A DNA stretch of 64,000 bases from Nodosilinea sp. LEGE 06152 (GCF_015207525.1 NZ_JADEWR010000027.1:24477-88476), one strand, 5' to 3'. Numbered from the stretch's first letter, positions 49,996-59,708 are shown. Numbers and translations are program-made. The notes: a model not told the origin generated them from the sequence alone.

Positions 49996-51069
49996 CTAAA
50001 GTGGCTTAGACTCCAGAACACCGCTTTGGGGAAGCTCTATCTGCGGCTGGCGAACGGCATCGGCAACCTTTTTAATGAAGCTGGCGGTGGGTACGGCCAG
50101 CAGCAGGCCCAAAAACCCGGCAAACTTGGCCCCAATCAGCAGCACCAGGATGATAATCGCAGGATTTAACCCAGTGATACCCCCCATCAGACGTGGTGCC
50201 ACCAGGTTGTCGTTAACTTGGCCCAGCACGATCGCGACGCCCAGCACCTTGAGGCCCAGCCAAATATCCTGAAACGCCAGCAGCGTACTTACCCCCAGCA
50301 CCGCCGCTGTACCCCCAAAGGGAATGATGCTGACCAGGCCAATCACTAAGCCAAACAGCAGACCAAAGGGCACATTGAGCAAGATTAGGGCCGTTGACTG
50401 AGCCACCGCTAAGATCAGCGCCAGGGTAGCCTGCCCCGAAAAATAGCCCTGAAAGCTGGGTCTTAGCGAACTGCGAATCTGCGATCGCCAGGCGGTTGGC
50501 AGCCAGCTCAGCAGACCCTCCCACAGCGGGTCGCCGTTGATGACCAGCAGAATGGCCAGGACCACGGTGATCAGCAAGTTGAGCGCGCTGTCGAGGGTGC
50601 TGAGGGTAACGCTAATCGCCTGGGTGGTGGTGGCTTGTAGGGCGTTGGTGAGCTGGTTGGCAGCCTCTACCGTCAGCTGATCGAGGTTGACGGGCAGGTT
50701 TTGAAAGATAGTCCGATCTTCTAACAGCAGCAGTTGCGTTGTAGCCTGATCGATCCAGCCAGGCAGTCGTTCGGCAAAGTCGTTGAGCTGCTGCCACACC
50801 TGTGGCCCCAAAAAGACGACCAAAACCGTGGTCACCACGACAGCTAGCAGCACCACCAACGCCACCGCCAGGCTTCTGGCCAGGCCTCGATGTTCTAGCC
50901 AGTCGATGGGGTAGTCGAGCAGAAAAGCGATCACGCTGGCGGTAATCACAATGCTGGTGGCGGGTTGTAGCAGCCCACCGATCCAGTACAGCAGCCAGCC
51001 ATTGAGGCAGATTAAGGGGAATGCTAGGCCCGCGATCGCCCACTTGGGCAAGTTTGAAAAATTCACCAT
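49996..51069 (-). CDS. AI-2E-family transporter (UPF0118/PerM-like)
   Basis: 357 residues with about eight membrane spans. Family pattern: LLDYPIDWLEHRGLARSLAV, PGWIDQATTQLL periplasmic-like segment, GYFSGQATLALILAVAQSTA, FGLVIGLVSIIPFGGTAAVL, and NDNLVAPRLMGGITGLNPAI near the C-terminus. The family exports small molecules; the substrate is unknown. The stop of the next gene (51079) is 10 bp away, so it may be cotranscribed with the phosphomutase. Confidence 0.9.
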   Translation of the reverse strand: MVNFSNLPKWAIAGLAFPLICLNGWLLYWIGGLLQPATSIVITASVIAFLLDYPIDWLEHRGLARSLAVALVVLLAVVVTTVLVVFLGPQVWQQLNDFAERLPGWIDQATTQLLLLEDRTIFQNLPVNLDQLTVEAANQLTNALQATTTQAISVTLSTLDSALNLLITVVLAILLVINGDPLWEGLLSWLPTAWRSQIRSSLRPSFQGYFSGQATLALILAVAQSTALILLNVPFGLLFGLVIGLVSIIPFGGTAAVLGVSTLLAFQDIWLGLKVLGVAIVLGQVNDNLVAPRLMGGITGLNPAIIILVLLIGAKFAGFLGLLLAVPTASFIKKVADAVRQPQIELPQSGVLESKPL

Positions 51070-51078
51070 AGGTACCGC

Positions 51079-52617
51079 CTACCGTTCTAAAGCCGAAATA
51101 TCCAGGTTTGCCAGAGTTGCCAGGAATGCTTGCAGGCGATCGCCAATCTGAGCCACCCCGTCCACCACGTTCGATTCAATATTTAGCACCATCACCGGGT
51201 CGTGGAGCGACATGCGCACCATAAACCAGCCGTTTTCTGCGGGCGACTGGCAAGCGACGCGCACCCCTTCGTAGGTGTTGGGCACCACCGCCCAGTCAGC
51301 CTGGGTAGCGACAAAGGCCTTCAGCTGGGCCATCACCTCCGCGCCGTAGGCCTGGGGCTCGGGAGCCAAAACCTTGAGCCGATACTCCTGGCTGTCGTGG
51401 GGGTCTTGCAGGGTGGCGATCAGGTCGGTGAGGCGCTGGCCCGCCAGGCGGGCTTTGGCCAGTTCGACCAGCAGCTTGCTGACCAAGTAAGCGCCATCGT
51501 CTAAAAAGTAGTTTTCTTTCATCGCGCCGTGGCCTGAGGCCTCGATCGCAAGCCAGCTGGGCTGGCCCGCCTCATTTAGCCGGATGGCTTCGTTGATCAC
51601 ATTTTTGTAGCCCCGGCGAAAGCGATGGTGAATACCCCCCAGGTCACCCTCAATGAATTGGGTTAACCCATCAGAGGTAGTGGAGTCGGTGACGATGGTG
51701 GTACCGGGGTGCTCCTGCAGCACAATCGCCGAGATCAGCGCGATTAGCCGGTTGCGGTTGAGTTCGCGGCCTTCAGCGTCGACCGCCGCGCCGCGATCGA
51801 CATCGGTATCGAAAATCAGGCCAAAGTCGGCTCCCTGGGCAACTACGGCCTGGCAAATTGAGGCGATCGCCGCCGCATCTTCCGGGTTGGGCACGTGGTT
51901 AGGGAAGGTGCCATCGGGGTCTAAAAACTGGCTACCGGTGGTGTCTGCCCCCAGCGGTTCGAGCACGCGGCTGGCGAAAAAACCACCCGCCCCATTGCCC
52001 GCGTCAACGATAATTTTGAGCCCTTGCAGCGGTTGATCAAAGTGCTCGGGGTGGTTGACCGACTGGCGAATCTGCTGCACCAGACCCGCCGCATAGGCCC
52101 CAATTAAATCGCGGCTTTCTACCAGGCCGGGGGCTGTCGCAGTCGAAAAATTGCCCTGCTCCGCCAGCTCTAAAATGCGCGAGATATCGCCTTTGCCAAG
52201 GCCGCCCTGGCGGGTGAAAAACTTGAGGCCGTTGCGGTTAAAGGGCAGGTGGCTGGCGGTCATCATAATCGCACCGTGGCAGGCAAACTCGGGCAGTACG
52301 GTGGCCATAAACATGGCCGGGGTCGAGGCCATAGCCACGTCCAGCACCCGACAGCCAAGGGAGGTCATACCGGCGATCGCCGCCCCCATCAGCTCAGGCC
52401 CAGACAACCGACTGTCGCGCCCGATCGCAATGGTCAACTTGTCTAAAGGATGCTCTAGTTCTGCTGACAGCCAGGTGGCAAAGGCTTTGCCCAAGGTGGC
52501 GACCACTTCAGGGGTGAGGTTGACGGTTTGACCGGCAACTCCCTCTAGGGCGACGCCGCGAATGTCGGAGCCGTTTTGCAATGTGGCCCAGTGGGTAGTT
52601 AGGGTGGATGGGGGCAT
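51079..52617 (-). CDS. Phosphomannomutase/phosphoglucomutase (alpha-D-phosphohexomutase family)
   Basis: 512 residues. Domain 1 has the phosphoserine loop MMTASHLPFNRNG (Ser122), domain 2 the metal loop FDTDVDRG, domain 3 the sugar-binding EASGHGAMKENYFLDDGAYL, and domain 4 the phosphate loop GVRVACQSPAENGWFMVRMS. It interconverts hexose-1- and -6-phosphates for glycogen, cell-wall or exopolysaccharide use. The N-terminal LQNGSDIRGVALEGVAG is typical of the cyanobacterial branch. Confidence 0.95.
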   Translation of the reverse strand: MPPSTLTTHWATLQNGSDIRGVALEGVAGQTVNLTPEVVATLGKAFATWLSAELEHPLDKLTIAIGRDSRLSGPELMGAAIAGMTSLGCRVLDVAMASTPAMFMATVLPEFACHGAIMMTASHLPFNRNGLKFFTRQGGLGKGDISRILELAEQGNFSTATAPGLVESRDLIGAYAAGLVQQIRQSVNHPEHFDQPLQGLKIIVDAGNGAGGFFASRVLEPLGADTTGSQFLDPDGTFPNHVPNPEDAAAIASICQAVVAQGADFGLIFDTDVDRGAAVDAEGRELNRNRLIALISAIVLQEHPGTTIVTDSTTSDGLTQFIEGDLGGIHHRFRRGYKNVINEAIRLNEAGQPSWLAIEASGHGAMKENYFLDDGAYLVSKLLVELAKARLAGQRLTDLIATLQDPHDSQEYRLKVLAPEPQAYGAEVMAQLKAFVATQADWAVVPNTYEGVRVACQSPAENGWFMVRMSLHDPVMVLNIESNVVDGVAQIGDRLQAFLATLANLDISALER

Positions 52618-52782
52618 AGGGGGCGATCGCTCCTGCTGTCGTCCCCTTCACCATAGAAGCCACTCCAGGCTTCTGCCGATTTCTTCAGCTTTTTTGCACC
52701 TGAGAGCGCTAAATTTCAGTCCTTGGTAGCAGCGTGCCTTGAGGAAGCCACTAAACTGGAAACAAGCCCATTGGTAACTGCT

Positions 52783-53346
52783 ATGGTCGCCTACTCCCAA
52801 CCCTGGACTACTCGCGATCTGGCCGCCATGCCTGACGACGGCGGCTGGAAGCGTTACGAAATTATTGACGGAGAACTCTACGTGACCCGTGCCCCACACA
52901 TTCGCCACCAGGGTGCAGCCGGAAAGCTGCACGTACGTTTAGAAAACTGGTCTGAGCAGACAGGGTTGGGCTCTGCATTCCAGGCTCCAGGGGTGATTTT
53001 TACCCCTACAGACGCCGTGACTCCCGATGTGGTGTGGATTAGTCAGGCGCGCTTAGCTGACGGCGTAGACGATGCGGGGCACCTGATTGTGGCCCCAGAA
53101 CTGATGGTAGAGGTGCTGTCTCCCGGCGACCTCAACGAGCAGCGTGATAAGGAGGTCAAGCTCAAGCTCTACTCGCGCTACGGGGTGCAGGAATATTGGA
53201 TCGTCAACTGGCAGCTCAAAACTTTGGAAGTCTATCGTCGCGCTGAAGCCCAACTTCAGTTGGTCGGTACGCTCTTAGTTGACGACATGCTATCGTCTCC
53301 GCTACTAGAGGGGTTGAGCGTTCCCTTAATCGAAGTCTTTAGATGA
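52783..53346 (+). CDS. Uma2-family endonuclease-fold protein
   Basis: 187 residues from MVAYSQPWTTRDLAAMPDDG (ATG 52783). The PD-(D/E)xK-like core is visible: YEIIDGELYVTRAPHIRHQ, TPDVVWIS (Asp), LMVEVLSPGDLNEQRDKEVK (Glu and Lys), YGVQEYWIVNWQLKTLEVY. Uma2 proteins are numerous in cyanobacteria, and their activity is unresolved. Transcribed divergently from the phosphomutase gene. A frameshifted relative lies at 59854. Confidence 0.88.
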   Translation: MVAYSQPWTTRDLAAMPDDGGWKRYEIIDGELYVTRAPHIRHQGAAGKLHVRLENWSEQTGLGSAFQAPGVIFTPTDAVTPDVVWISQARLADGVDDAGHLIVAPELMVEVLSPGDLNEQRDKEVKLKLYSRYGVQEYWIVNWQLKTLEVYRRAEAQLQLVGTLLVDDMLSSPLLEGLSVPLIEVFR

Positions 53347-53456
53347 CTATGCTTAGTGGCATTTTGCTAAAAGACCTTTAGGCACAGTAGCAGTTTTACA
53401 AGCTTATCTTTTCCCTAAACTTTATGTGTAGAAAGCTGGGAAACTAATCTTTAAAG

Positions 53457-54530
53457 TTAGATGTTTTCCTCTAACTCAAGTTTTTCCAAGCAACTGACGA
53501 TATGGAGCTGAAAATCTGACAACTTTCCCCAAGCTTTCCTAAAGGTTAAGAAGTTAGGACTTTGTAGGGCATGGGTATTGCCATCAGCATATCTTGGACT
53601 AAAGCCTAAAATTTCCTTTTGATGGGGAAGTCTGTACCAATCTTGCTGAGTGGGCATCCAAACAACCTTAACCTGACGAAAATAGCCAGAATCTGTTTCA
53701 CGAATCTGCTCGTCTAAAAACTCAACGAGATGAGTTACCTTCGCTCGTTGATGCAAAATCATTACATCTCCAGCTTTAGGCAAGTCAACTCCATGAGCGC
53801 TAAGTCGCCACATCAATTCAAAGCTAGGTTCTTGAATGACTGCAAAATTACGTCGCTGCAAGAAGTCTTCAGATTCATCTCCCGATTTGGATTGTAATCG
53901 ATAAGCCCATTCGCTTAGTGGATTTTTTACATTTTTAATGAAAAGAATTTTTTCGGAATTGTATTTTTTCGCTAGTCCTTCTAGGTTAGAAATCTCATTT
54001 GCTAAACTGTGCTCTTTGAAGGATGAAGACTTGGGTGAGGTCTGTTGTATGTTGGTTGTTGAGTATGGGGGGTTGGCCATTACTACCTGCAAGTTCTCAA
54101 TCTTCCTTTGAGGCTTTTTTCCAGTGATGCCCCATTCCAGAGAAAATAGGGCCTTCTCATCTTCGATTCCGTCCCGAAAGAAAACAGAATGAAATTCTTG
54201 AAGAAAAATCAGTTCTTCAGGAATTTCTTCAACTCCTGGGAGCATTACAGGAATGACAGGAATATCTCGTCTAACACACTGAGTGATAAAAGCTTTTAGC
54301 TCTAAAGCTTGCCAACGGCCTAACCCGTCTTGTCCAAAAAAGATGGCTACTGTCTTGATGCGTCCGATCGCCTGCTGAATTTCATCTTGAAACTTGGTGC
54401 CAGGTGCAATCTCCTCTTCATCAAGCCAGGGACGAACTCCCAGATCTATAAGCTTGTGGTAAATACAGCGGATCAGCGGTTTATCTTTGCTGCTGTGGGC
54501 CAGAAAAACATCAAACTGCTGATCCGTCAT
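53457..54530 (-). CDS. TIR-domain protein with an unidentified C-terminal domain
   Basis: 357 residues. The TIR domain spans about 5-135: FDVFLAHSSKDKPLIRCIYH (BB-loop region), PWLDEEEIAPGTKF, VAIFFGQDGLGRWQALELKA with Glu77 at the position of the catalytic NADase Glu, and VIPVMLPGVEEIPEEL. After a Ser/Asn linker the C-terminal part (~170-357) includes ISNLEGLAKKYNSEKI, ISNL and a compact segment GDVMILHQRAKVTHLVEFLD ... YFRQVKVVWMP that recalls PUA/EVE-like folds. That similarity is uncertain. AT-richer than the flanking core genes; candidate NAD+-consuming immune effector. Confidence 0.75.
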   Translation of the reverse strand: MTDQQFDVFLAHSSKDKPLIRCIYHKLIDLGVRPWLDEEEIAPGTKFQDEIQQAIGRIKTVAIFFGQDGLGRWQALELKAFITQCVRRDIPVIPVMLPGVEEIPEELIFLQEFHSVFFRDGIEDEKALFSLEWGITGKKPQRKIENLQVVMANPPYSTTNIQQTSPKSSSFKEHSLANEISNLEGLAKKYNSEKILFIKNVKNPLSEWAYRLQSKSGDESEDFLQRRNFAVIQEPSFELMWRLSAHGVDLPKAGDVMILHQRAKVTHLVEFLDEQIRETDSGYFRQVKVVWMPTQQDWYRLPHQKEILGFSPRYADGNTHALQSPNFLTFRKAWGKLSDFQLHIVSCLEKLELEENI

Positions 54531-54645
54531 TTGTCTTGTGCCCCGGTTGACTCCATCCTTTGCTCAATCAGAGTTTAACCTGAATTATCTGGGCTGCTAG
54601 TGCCTCCAACAATAGACATAGGTTGATCCCCAATCGGTTAAGGTG

Positions 54646-57267
54646 TTATTTTGCCTTAGCTTCCAGGGTTTCGAGGCGGCTCTTGAGTTCCTGGTTAGAT
54701 TTTTTCAGATCGTCTAGCTCCTGACGCAGTTTTTCCACCGCTTTGTCTTTGCCGATCGCTTTCTGAACCTGCTGCACGGCCTCCTGGGCGCGACGACGCA
54801 CACGACCATCGGGGGTGTGGTCAGCGAGGCTTTGCAAAATGCCGATCGCCCGCCCGGTCTCAATGCCGCTCAGGCCCACCACCGCAGAGACTTGGGTGAG
54901 GAAGAACGACTCGCTGGCAATGGTCTCTAACCTGTCTAAAATGCGCTCCACGTTGGGCTTGCTCTGGGCTTTGGAGATCGCGCCGAGGGAGCGGATCGCC
55001 GCCAGTCGCAGGGCCTGGGGAGTACCGGGTTCGGTGTACTGAAGCAGTAAATCGAGCGCGTCTTCGGAGGATTTGAACTGGCTGAGGGCGGCGATCGCCC
55101 CCGATCGCACCATCTCATTCCACCCCTGGCGCTCTTGGAGAATGCTCTCCAAGAGCCGGAGGGTTTTCTTGGCCTTCTTTTTGCCCTCCAGGTCGGCAGA
55201 TCCGACTTTGCCGAGGGAGCGAATGGCGGCGGCTTCGACGTAGTAGCTGGGGTCGCCCTGTTCTGCGATCGCCTTTAGCGCTCGGTAGCTCTCAATGGTT
55301 TTGATGTCGCCGAGGGATTCAACCACGGCGCGGCGGACGCGGGCTTCGGGGTCTTGGAGACCGAGCAGCAAGCCTTCTACGGCTTGATCCAACTTCACAG
55401 AGGCCAGCTGTTCGGCGACTTCGGCCCGCACCCCCCAGAAGGGTTCGTCGATGAGGGCTTCGCTGAGGGCGGTGACGGCTTCAAGGTTGCCTTTTTTAGC
55501 AAGGGCGATCGCGGCCTCAATGCGCGAGAGGGGGTCGGGGTCGTGCTTGAGCTGGGCCTTGAGTTCCGCCACGGGATACTCTAGCTCGACGGTTTTTAGG
55601 TAGTGGTTGCCCACGTCAAAGCTAATGAAGTCAGGCTTTTTCTCCAGCGGGAAAAACAGCGCCTGCTCCCGCTCGTGGATGCGCACGGTGAAGGCTTTGA
55701 CCTCAGGCGGGGAAGATTTTTCTGCACCCATATAGCCAAAACCGATGGGGATACGCAGGTCAAACAGGCCGCTGGTGCTGCTGGTATCGCCGTCTTTGGC
55801 CTGGGTTTGGGTGATGGTGACTTTGGCCAGGTTGCTGTCGCCATCCCAGCTGTAGGCGACTTTGTAGTCGGGGTGGCCGCCGCGCAGCACGTATTGGTCA
55901 AATAGGGGCCGCAGGTTGCGCCCAGTGGCCTTGTCGATCGCCCGCAGCAGGTCGATGGTTTCGACGGTGCTATGGGCGTGGTCTTGCACAAAGGTGTGGA
56001 TGGCTTTCCAGAACAGGCCGTCGCCCAGCTCGGCGCGAATCATGTGGTAGACGCAGGCCCCTTTTTCGTAGATGTGGCGATCGTAGAGTTCGATTGCCTC
56101 CCGATACACATGGGTGACCATGGGGCGGCGGTAGCGGCTCTTGTCTTCGTTCAGGTAGCTGCGGGCCTCGCCCAGGCGGTAGTAGGCGGCCTCGTCTGCA
56201 CCGTACTCCTGCTCGGTCCACATCACTTCGGAATAGGTGGCCATGCCCTCTTTCACCCAGGCGTGGCTCCAGTGGTTGATCACCAGCAAATCGCCAAACC
56301 ACTGGTGGGCCAGCTCGTGCACTACCAAGGACTCAGAGCCGCGATTGTCGATCGCCGCCCGTTCATCCAGCAGGCAGCGATCGGTCAAGATCGTTACTGA
56401 GGTGTTCTCCATGCCGCCAAAGATAAAGTCGGCGGCGCACACCTGGGCATATTTAGGAAAGGCGTAGCGGTAGCCGTACTTTTCGCTTAAAAATTCCACC
56501 ATGCGCGGCGTTTTGCCCATGGTGATCTGGCCCTGGTCCTGGCGGCCTTTCTCAACGTAATAGGTAACGGGAATGTCTTGCCACTGGTCTTGGATCACGT
56601 CGAACTCGCCCACGGCCAGGGCCATTAGGTAGGTGGGATGCACCTGCTTTTGGTGCCAGTGGTAGACCTTGTGGCCGTTGTCTTCGCGGGCATCGATCAG
56701 CTCGCCATTGGAGACCACCTGGTACTGGGCGGGCACCCGCACCTTAATTTCTGAGGTGGAGAGCATGCCCGGATAGTCGAAGCAGGGAAACCAAAAGCGG
56801 GAGTCTTCGTCTTCGCCCTGGGTCCAGACCTGGACGGGTTTATCGGGGTAGTGCTGGTCGGGTCCAATGAAATAGATGCCGCGCTCGGGCTGCACCAGGC
56901 GGTAGGCGATCGCCACCGTAAAGCTCTCCCCAGCCACAGTCGGATTTTTTAGGCGAATGTGAAGCTGCTCGCCGTCGTAGTCAAAGTCTTGCCCGGCGGT
57001 GCCCACCGTCACCGACTCAATCTGCTGGTTCACCGCGTCTAGCGTCAAGTTACTAACGCCGTCGCGCACGGGGTTGATGCGAATTTCGCAGGTGCCCTCG
57101 CAGGTTTTAGCGTCCAAGTCTAGCTTCAAGTCCAGCGCGATGTGCTCGACCTGGCCAGGGCGATCGGGGTTGTAGTGGGGTTTGGCCCCCGGCATTTCAA
57201 ACGATTTATGCCCATTGTTGTCGTCGTACAGGCCTTCGATCTGAAATGTGCGGTGAGCGGTGGACAT
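54646..57267 (-). CDS. M1-family aminopeptidase with HEAT-repeat C-terminus
   Basis: 873 residues. N-terminal beta domain, then FGGMEN (284-288) exopeptidase motif and HELAHQWFGD with zinc ligands His317, His321 and Glu340, plus EAIELYDRHIYEKGACVYHM. The last ~270 residues are HEAT repeats (AIALAKKGNLEAVTAL, RRAVVESLGDIKTIE, SLGAISKAQS, AVVGLSGIETG) ending in a coiled coil (KLRQELDDLKKSNQELK). It removes N-terminal residues from peptides; no signal peptide, so cytoplasmic. Length and repeat layout agree with TAF2-like cyanobacterial M1 proteins. Confidence 0.95.
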   Translation of the reverse strand: MSTAHRTFQIEGLYDDNNGHKSFEMPGAKPHYNPDRPGQVEHIALDLKLDLDAKTCEGTCEIRINPVRDGVSNLTLDAVNQQIESVTVGTAGQDFDYDGEQLHIRLKNPTVAGESFTVAIAYRLVQPERGIYFIGPDQHYPDKPVQVWTQGEDEDSRFWFPCFDYPGMLSTSEIKVRVPAQYQVVSNGELIDAREDNGHKVYHWHQKQVHPTYLMALAVGEFDVIQDQWQDIPVTYYVEKGRQDQGQITMGKTPRMVEFLSEKYGYRYAFPKYAQVCAADFIFGGMENTSVTILTDRCLLDERAAIDNRGSESLVVHELAHQWFGDLLVINHWSHAWVKEGMATYSEVMWTEQEYGADEAAYYRLGEARSYLNEDKSRYRRPMVTHVYREAIELYDRHIYEKGACVYHMIRAELGDGLFWKAIHTFVQDHAHSTVETIDLLRAIDKATGRNLRPLFDQYVLRGGHPDYKVAYSWDGDSNLAKVTITQTQAKDGDTSSTSGLFDLRIPIGFGYMGAEKSSPPEVKAFTVRIHEREQALFFPLEKKPDFISFDVGNHYLKTVELEYPVAELKAQLKHDPDPLSRIEAAIALAKKGNLEAVTALSEALIDEPFWGVRAEVAEQLASVKLDQAVEGLLLGLQDPEARVRRAVVESLGDIKTIESYRALKAIAEQGDPSYYVEAAAIRSLGKVGSADLEGKKKAKKTLRLLESILQERQGWNEMVRSGAIAALSQFKSSEDALDLLLQYTEPGTPQALRLAAIRSLGAISKAQSKPNVERILDRLETIASESFFLTQVSAVVGLSGIETGRAIGILQSLADHTPDGRVRRRAQEAVQQVQKAIGKDKAVEKLRQELDDLKKSNQELKSRLETLEAKAK

Positions 57268-57681
57268 GGGTGCAATAAACCTTTTGGTGACGTTGAAGCT
57301 TCAGGGTCAAGGGGCGCTGCTACCGAGCCGCAGATACCCCGGCCAAACAGTCTACCCTGACTGCTATAAAGCCATCGTACTCTGTAACACCTAAACCGTA
57401 GTCAGAGTGACATTGTCTAAGCAAGGCCAATCAACCATTCGGCACAGAAGGTGGCTCTGCCCAAGGTGAGATTTATGTCATGAACCGCCATCATCGCTGA
57501 CAAAGTTTCCTACTATCAAAGAGCCAGACTTTCAAATTAAGAACCTTGATCTAAGCAGGGCCGCAGGTTGTGTTTTAGAAGTGGCCCAATGCGCCATCGG
57601 GGTTGGCTTTAGTGCGTCAGGCTGCTTACAAAAGCACCCTGCGATCGCCCTCATTTCAGTACTGTTTACATCTTAATAATC
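57268..57681. other. Intergenic region, no gene
   Basis: No supported ORF. A faint plus-strand segment near 57580 (GVGFSASGCLQKH) resembles the second HTH of AraC proteins but is too short to claim. Confidence 0.4.
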
Positions 57682-58071
57682 ATGCCTAATTTAAACCCTC
57701 AACAAGAAAAAACGCTGACCGCTTTTATTACCGCCCTGGGTCGACAAGACAGCGCATTGCCGGAGGGGCTGCAAAAACAGCTCCACGCCATTGGTCAGAG
57801 CCTAGAAACTCGAATTTTAGAACTGCCTGCGATCGCGGCCAGTCTACCGAACTTGAACCAGGCCTACCAGACAGCGCTATCTGATACCCAGGCCGAGGCA
57901 CCGGCTGCCACCTTTGCGTCCAGCACCAATCGATCTGACAGCGACAAACAGTTCGATCGCGCCGTTGACATTCTCACCGCTGACGACCCGGTGCAGGCAG
58001 CCAAGCGCAGCCGCACCCCCATTGGGCAAATTGCCTCAAACCCGCTGAAGCGGCTCTTTGGCCGGGGCTAA
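57682..58071 (+). CDS. Hypothetical protein, 129 residues
   Basis: No domain recognised. A helical N-terminal part (NPQQEKTLTAFITALGRQDS, LQKQLHAIGQSLETRILELP) and a basic, Pro/Lys/Arg-containing end (KRSRTPIGQIASNPLKRLFG) that could contact membrane or nucleic acid. HIP1 sites in the gene point to long residence in this genome. Followed by a REP-like repeat at 58101. Confidence 0.65.
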   Translation: MPNLNPQQEKTLTAFITALGRQDSALPEGLQKQLHAIGQSLETRILELPAIAASLPNLNQAYQTALSDTQAEAPAATFASSTNRSDSDKQFDRAVDILTADDPVQAAKRSRTPIGQIASNPLKRLFGRG

Positions 58072-58100
58072 GGCAACCTTTAACAAACAGTTTCCCCAAC

Positions 58101-58121
58101 GGTGGGCAGTGCCCACCCTAC
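58101..58121. repeat. REP-like palindrome 1 (GGTGGGCAGTGCCCACC)
   Basis: First of six GGTGGGCA(C/G)TGCCCACC-type palindromes clustered in the last 6 kb. Confidence 0.75.
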
Positions 58122-58180
58122 AACTGCCCCGCAATCGCCCTTCCCCAGCGATAGACTCAACCTATTGATGGGTAACTACC

Positions 58181-59053
58181 ATGGCTCACCTCACCGCCCG
58201 CCGCCCCCAAAACGTAGAGGGAGATATCTACGTCGATAGCTCCTGCATCGACTGCGACACCTGCCGCTGGATGGCCCCCGATATTTTTACTCGCGACGAC
58301 GAGCAGTCGGCGGTCTTTCACCAGCCCAAAACGGAGGCCGAACGGCTGGCCGCGCTGCAAGCGGTGCTGGCCTGCCCCACGGCCTCCATCGGTACCGTCA
58401 CGCCGCCTAAAGATATGAAGGCGGCCCAGGCCAGCTTTCCGATCGCCATTACCGAGGACGTCTACCACTGCGGCTACCACTCCGAGAAGTCTTACGGGGC
58501 GGCCAGCTATTTAATTCAGCGGCCTGAGGGAAACGTGCTGGTTGACTCACCCCGTTTTGCCGCGCCCCTGGTCAAGCAGCTCGAAACCCTGGGCGGCGTG
58601 CGCTACCTCTACCTCACCCACCAGGATGATGTGGCCGATCACCAGCAGTTTCATGAGCGGTTTGGCTGCACGCGCATTCTCCACACCGACGACATTAGCC
58701 GTGACACCGCAGCCGTCGAAATTCAGCTCCAGGGCACCGACCCGGTGGATCTAGCGCCCGACCTCACTATCATTCCGGTGCCGGGCCACACCAAGGGGCA
58801 CACGGTGCTACTGTACGACAACCGCGCCCTGTTTACTGGCGATCACCTGGCCTGGTCAGAACGGCTGCATCAGCTCCACGCCTTTCGCTCCGTCTGCTGG
58901 TATTCCTGGCCTGAGCAAGTTAAATCGATGGAAAGGCTCGCCGCCTACGACTTTGAGTGGGTGCTGCCGGGCCACGGTCGCCGCCACCACGCCGACAAAG
59001 CCACCATGCGCCAGCACATGCAAAAGTGCATTGACTGGATGAAGGCGCAGTAG
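58181..59053 (+). CDS. 4Fe-4S ferredoxin-MBL-fold hydrolase fusion
   Basis: 290 residues. Residues 15-72 form a ferredoxin domain with Cys22, Cys25, Cys28 and Cys65 (CIDCDTC ... ACPTAS), ligands for a [4Fe-4S] cluster. The metallo-beta-lactamase domain follows with THQDDVADH (146-154), PVPGHTKGHTVLLYDNRALF and a late HGRRHH. The D-D in THxDD differs from the usual HxHxDH, so metal binding may be altered. Probably a redox-linked hydrolase or dioxygenase-like member; conserved in cyanobacteria as I recall. Confidence 0.88.
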   Translation: MAHLTARRPQNVEGDIYVDSSCIDCDTCRWMAPDIFTRDDEQSAVFHQPKTEAERLAALQAVLACPTASIGTVTPPKDMKAAQASFPIAITEDVYHCGYHSEKSYGAASYLIQRPEGNVLVDSPRFAAPLVKQLETLGGVRYLYLTHQDDVADHQQFHERFGCTRILHTDDISRDTAAVEIQLQGTDPVDLAPDLTIIPVPGHTKGHTVLLYDNRALFTGDHLAWSERLHQLHAFRSVCWYSWPEQVKSMERLAAYDFEWVLPGHGRRHHADKATMRQHMQKCIDWMKAQ

Positions 59054-59103
59054 GGTTGGGGAGTGCTGACCCAGGGTACGAATCAGAAATTCAACGCCTC
59101 TCG

Positions 59104-59155
59104 TAGGGGCATAGGCGCAGCCAAGCCAAAGGCTTTACGGTTGTTTGCCCTTACC
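59104..59155. repeat. Short relative of the GTAGGGGCA element
   Basis: Starts GTAGGGGCATAGG and ends GTTTGCCCTTAC; related to the 48112-48275 repeat. Just right of it, ATTCAGCAACGCC at 59171-59183 equals an IS1 terminus. Confidence 0.4.
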
Positions 59156-59216
59156 CAAGTTCACGCCTCAATTCAGCAACGCCGAACTGGGGATAGGGAA
59201 TGAGCCATCGCCGTCT

Positions 59217-59708
59217 CTACACATCAAACACGTAGCGTACCGCTCCAGAATCTGGATCGTTGGTGATATCGGCATAGCCGCAGCGCAGCGCCTCCCGAAC
59301 TAAGGCCTCTACCCGATCAGTGCTCAGTCCGGTGTGCAGGGCTACCTGCGCCTTAGAGAGCCTACCCCCGTTGGCGTGAGCTGCCCTTAGCAGCTGCTGC
59401 ATCGAGTCGTTTTGAGTCTGTGGAATGCTCTGGGCCGCGACCAGGTTTCGTTCTATCGGCACTGGCATCACCAGGCCCTCGTCGCCCCACTCTGCCAGGT
59501 ATCGCCGCCGCAGTTGCTCGTTGCGGGTTTTGACCATACCGGGCACCAGCACCAGGTCGATGAGTTGGCCAAAGCCAAACAATCCAAAGGTACACAGGTA
59601 GACGAGCCCCAATACAACCTGCCCGGTATAAAACCGATGTAGCCCGCAGAACCCCAAAAAACCTAGCGTCCAGAGCATGTAGGCTGTCTCGGTTTTTGCT
59701 CGTGCCAT
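59217..59708 (-). CDS. TM2-domain protein
   Basis: 163 residues. The TM2 domain (two helices) covers about 5-57: AYMLWTLGFLGFCGLHRFYT, GLVYLCTFGLFGFGQLIDLV, with the conserved GLHRFY motif between segments. A C-terminal ~100 residue region has LSKAQVALHTGLSTDRVEAL, which reads like a small winged-helix. Function unknown. Intact, core-like codon use. Confidence 0.82.
   Translation of the reverse strand: MARAKTETAYMLWTLGFLGFCGLHRFYTGQVVLGLVYLCTFGLFGFGQLIDLVLVPGMVKTRNEQLRRRYLAEWGDEGLVMPVPIERNLVAAQSIPQTQNDSMQQLLRAAHANGGRLSKAQVALHTGLSTDRVEALVREALRCGYADITNDPDSGAVRYVFDV

Noticed and set aside
57577..57640. AraC remnant in the 57.3-57.7 kb gap
   Set aside because: Resemblance is limited to a dozen residues and could be chance.
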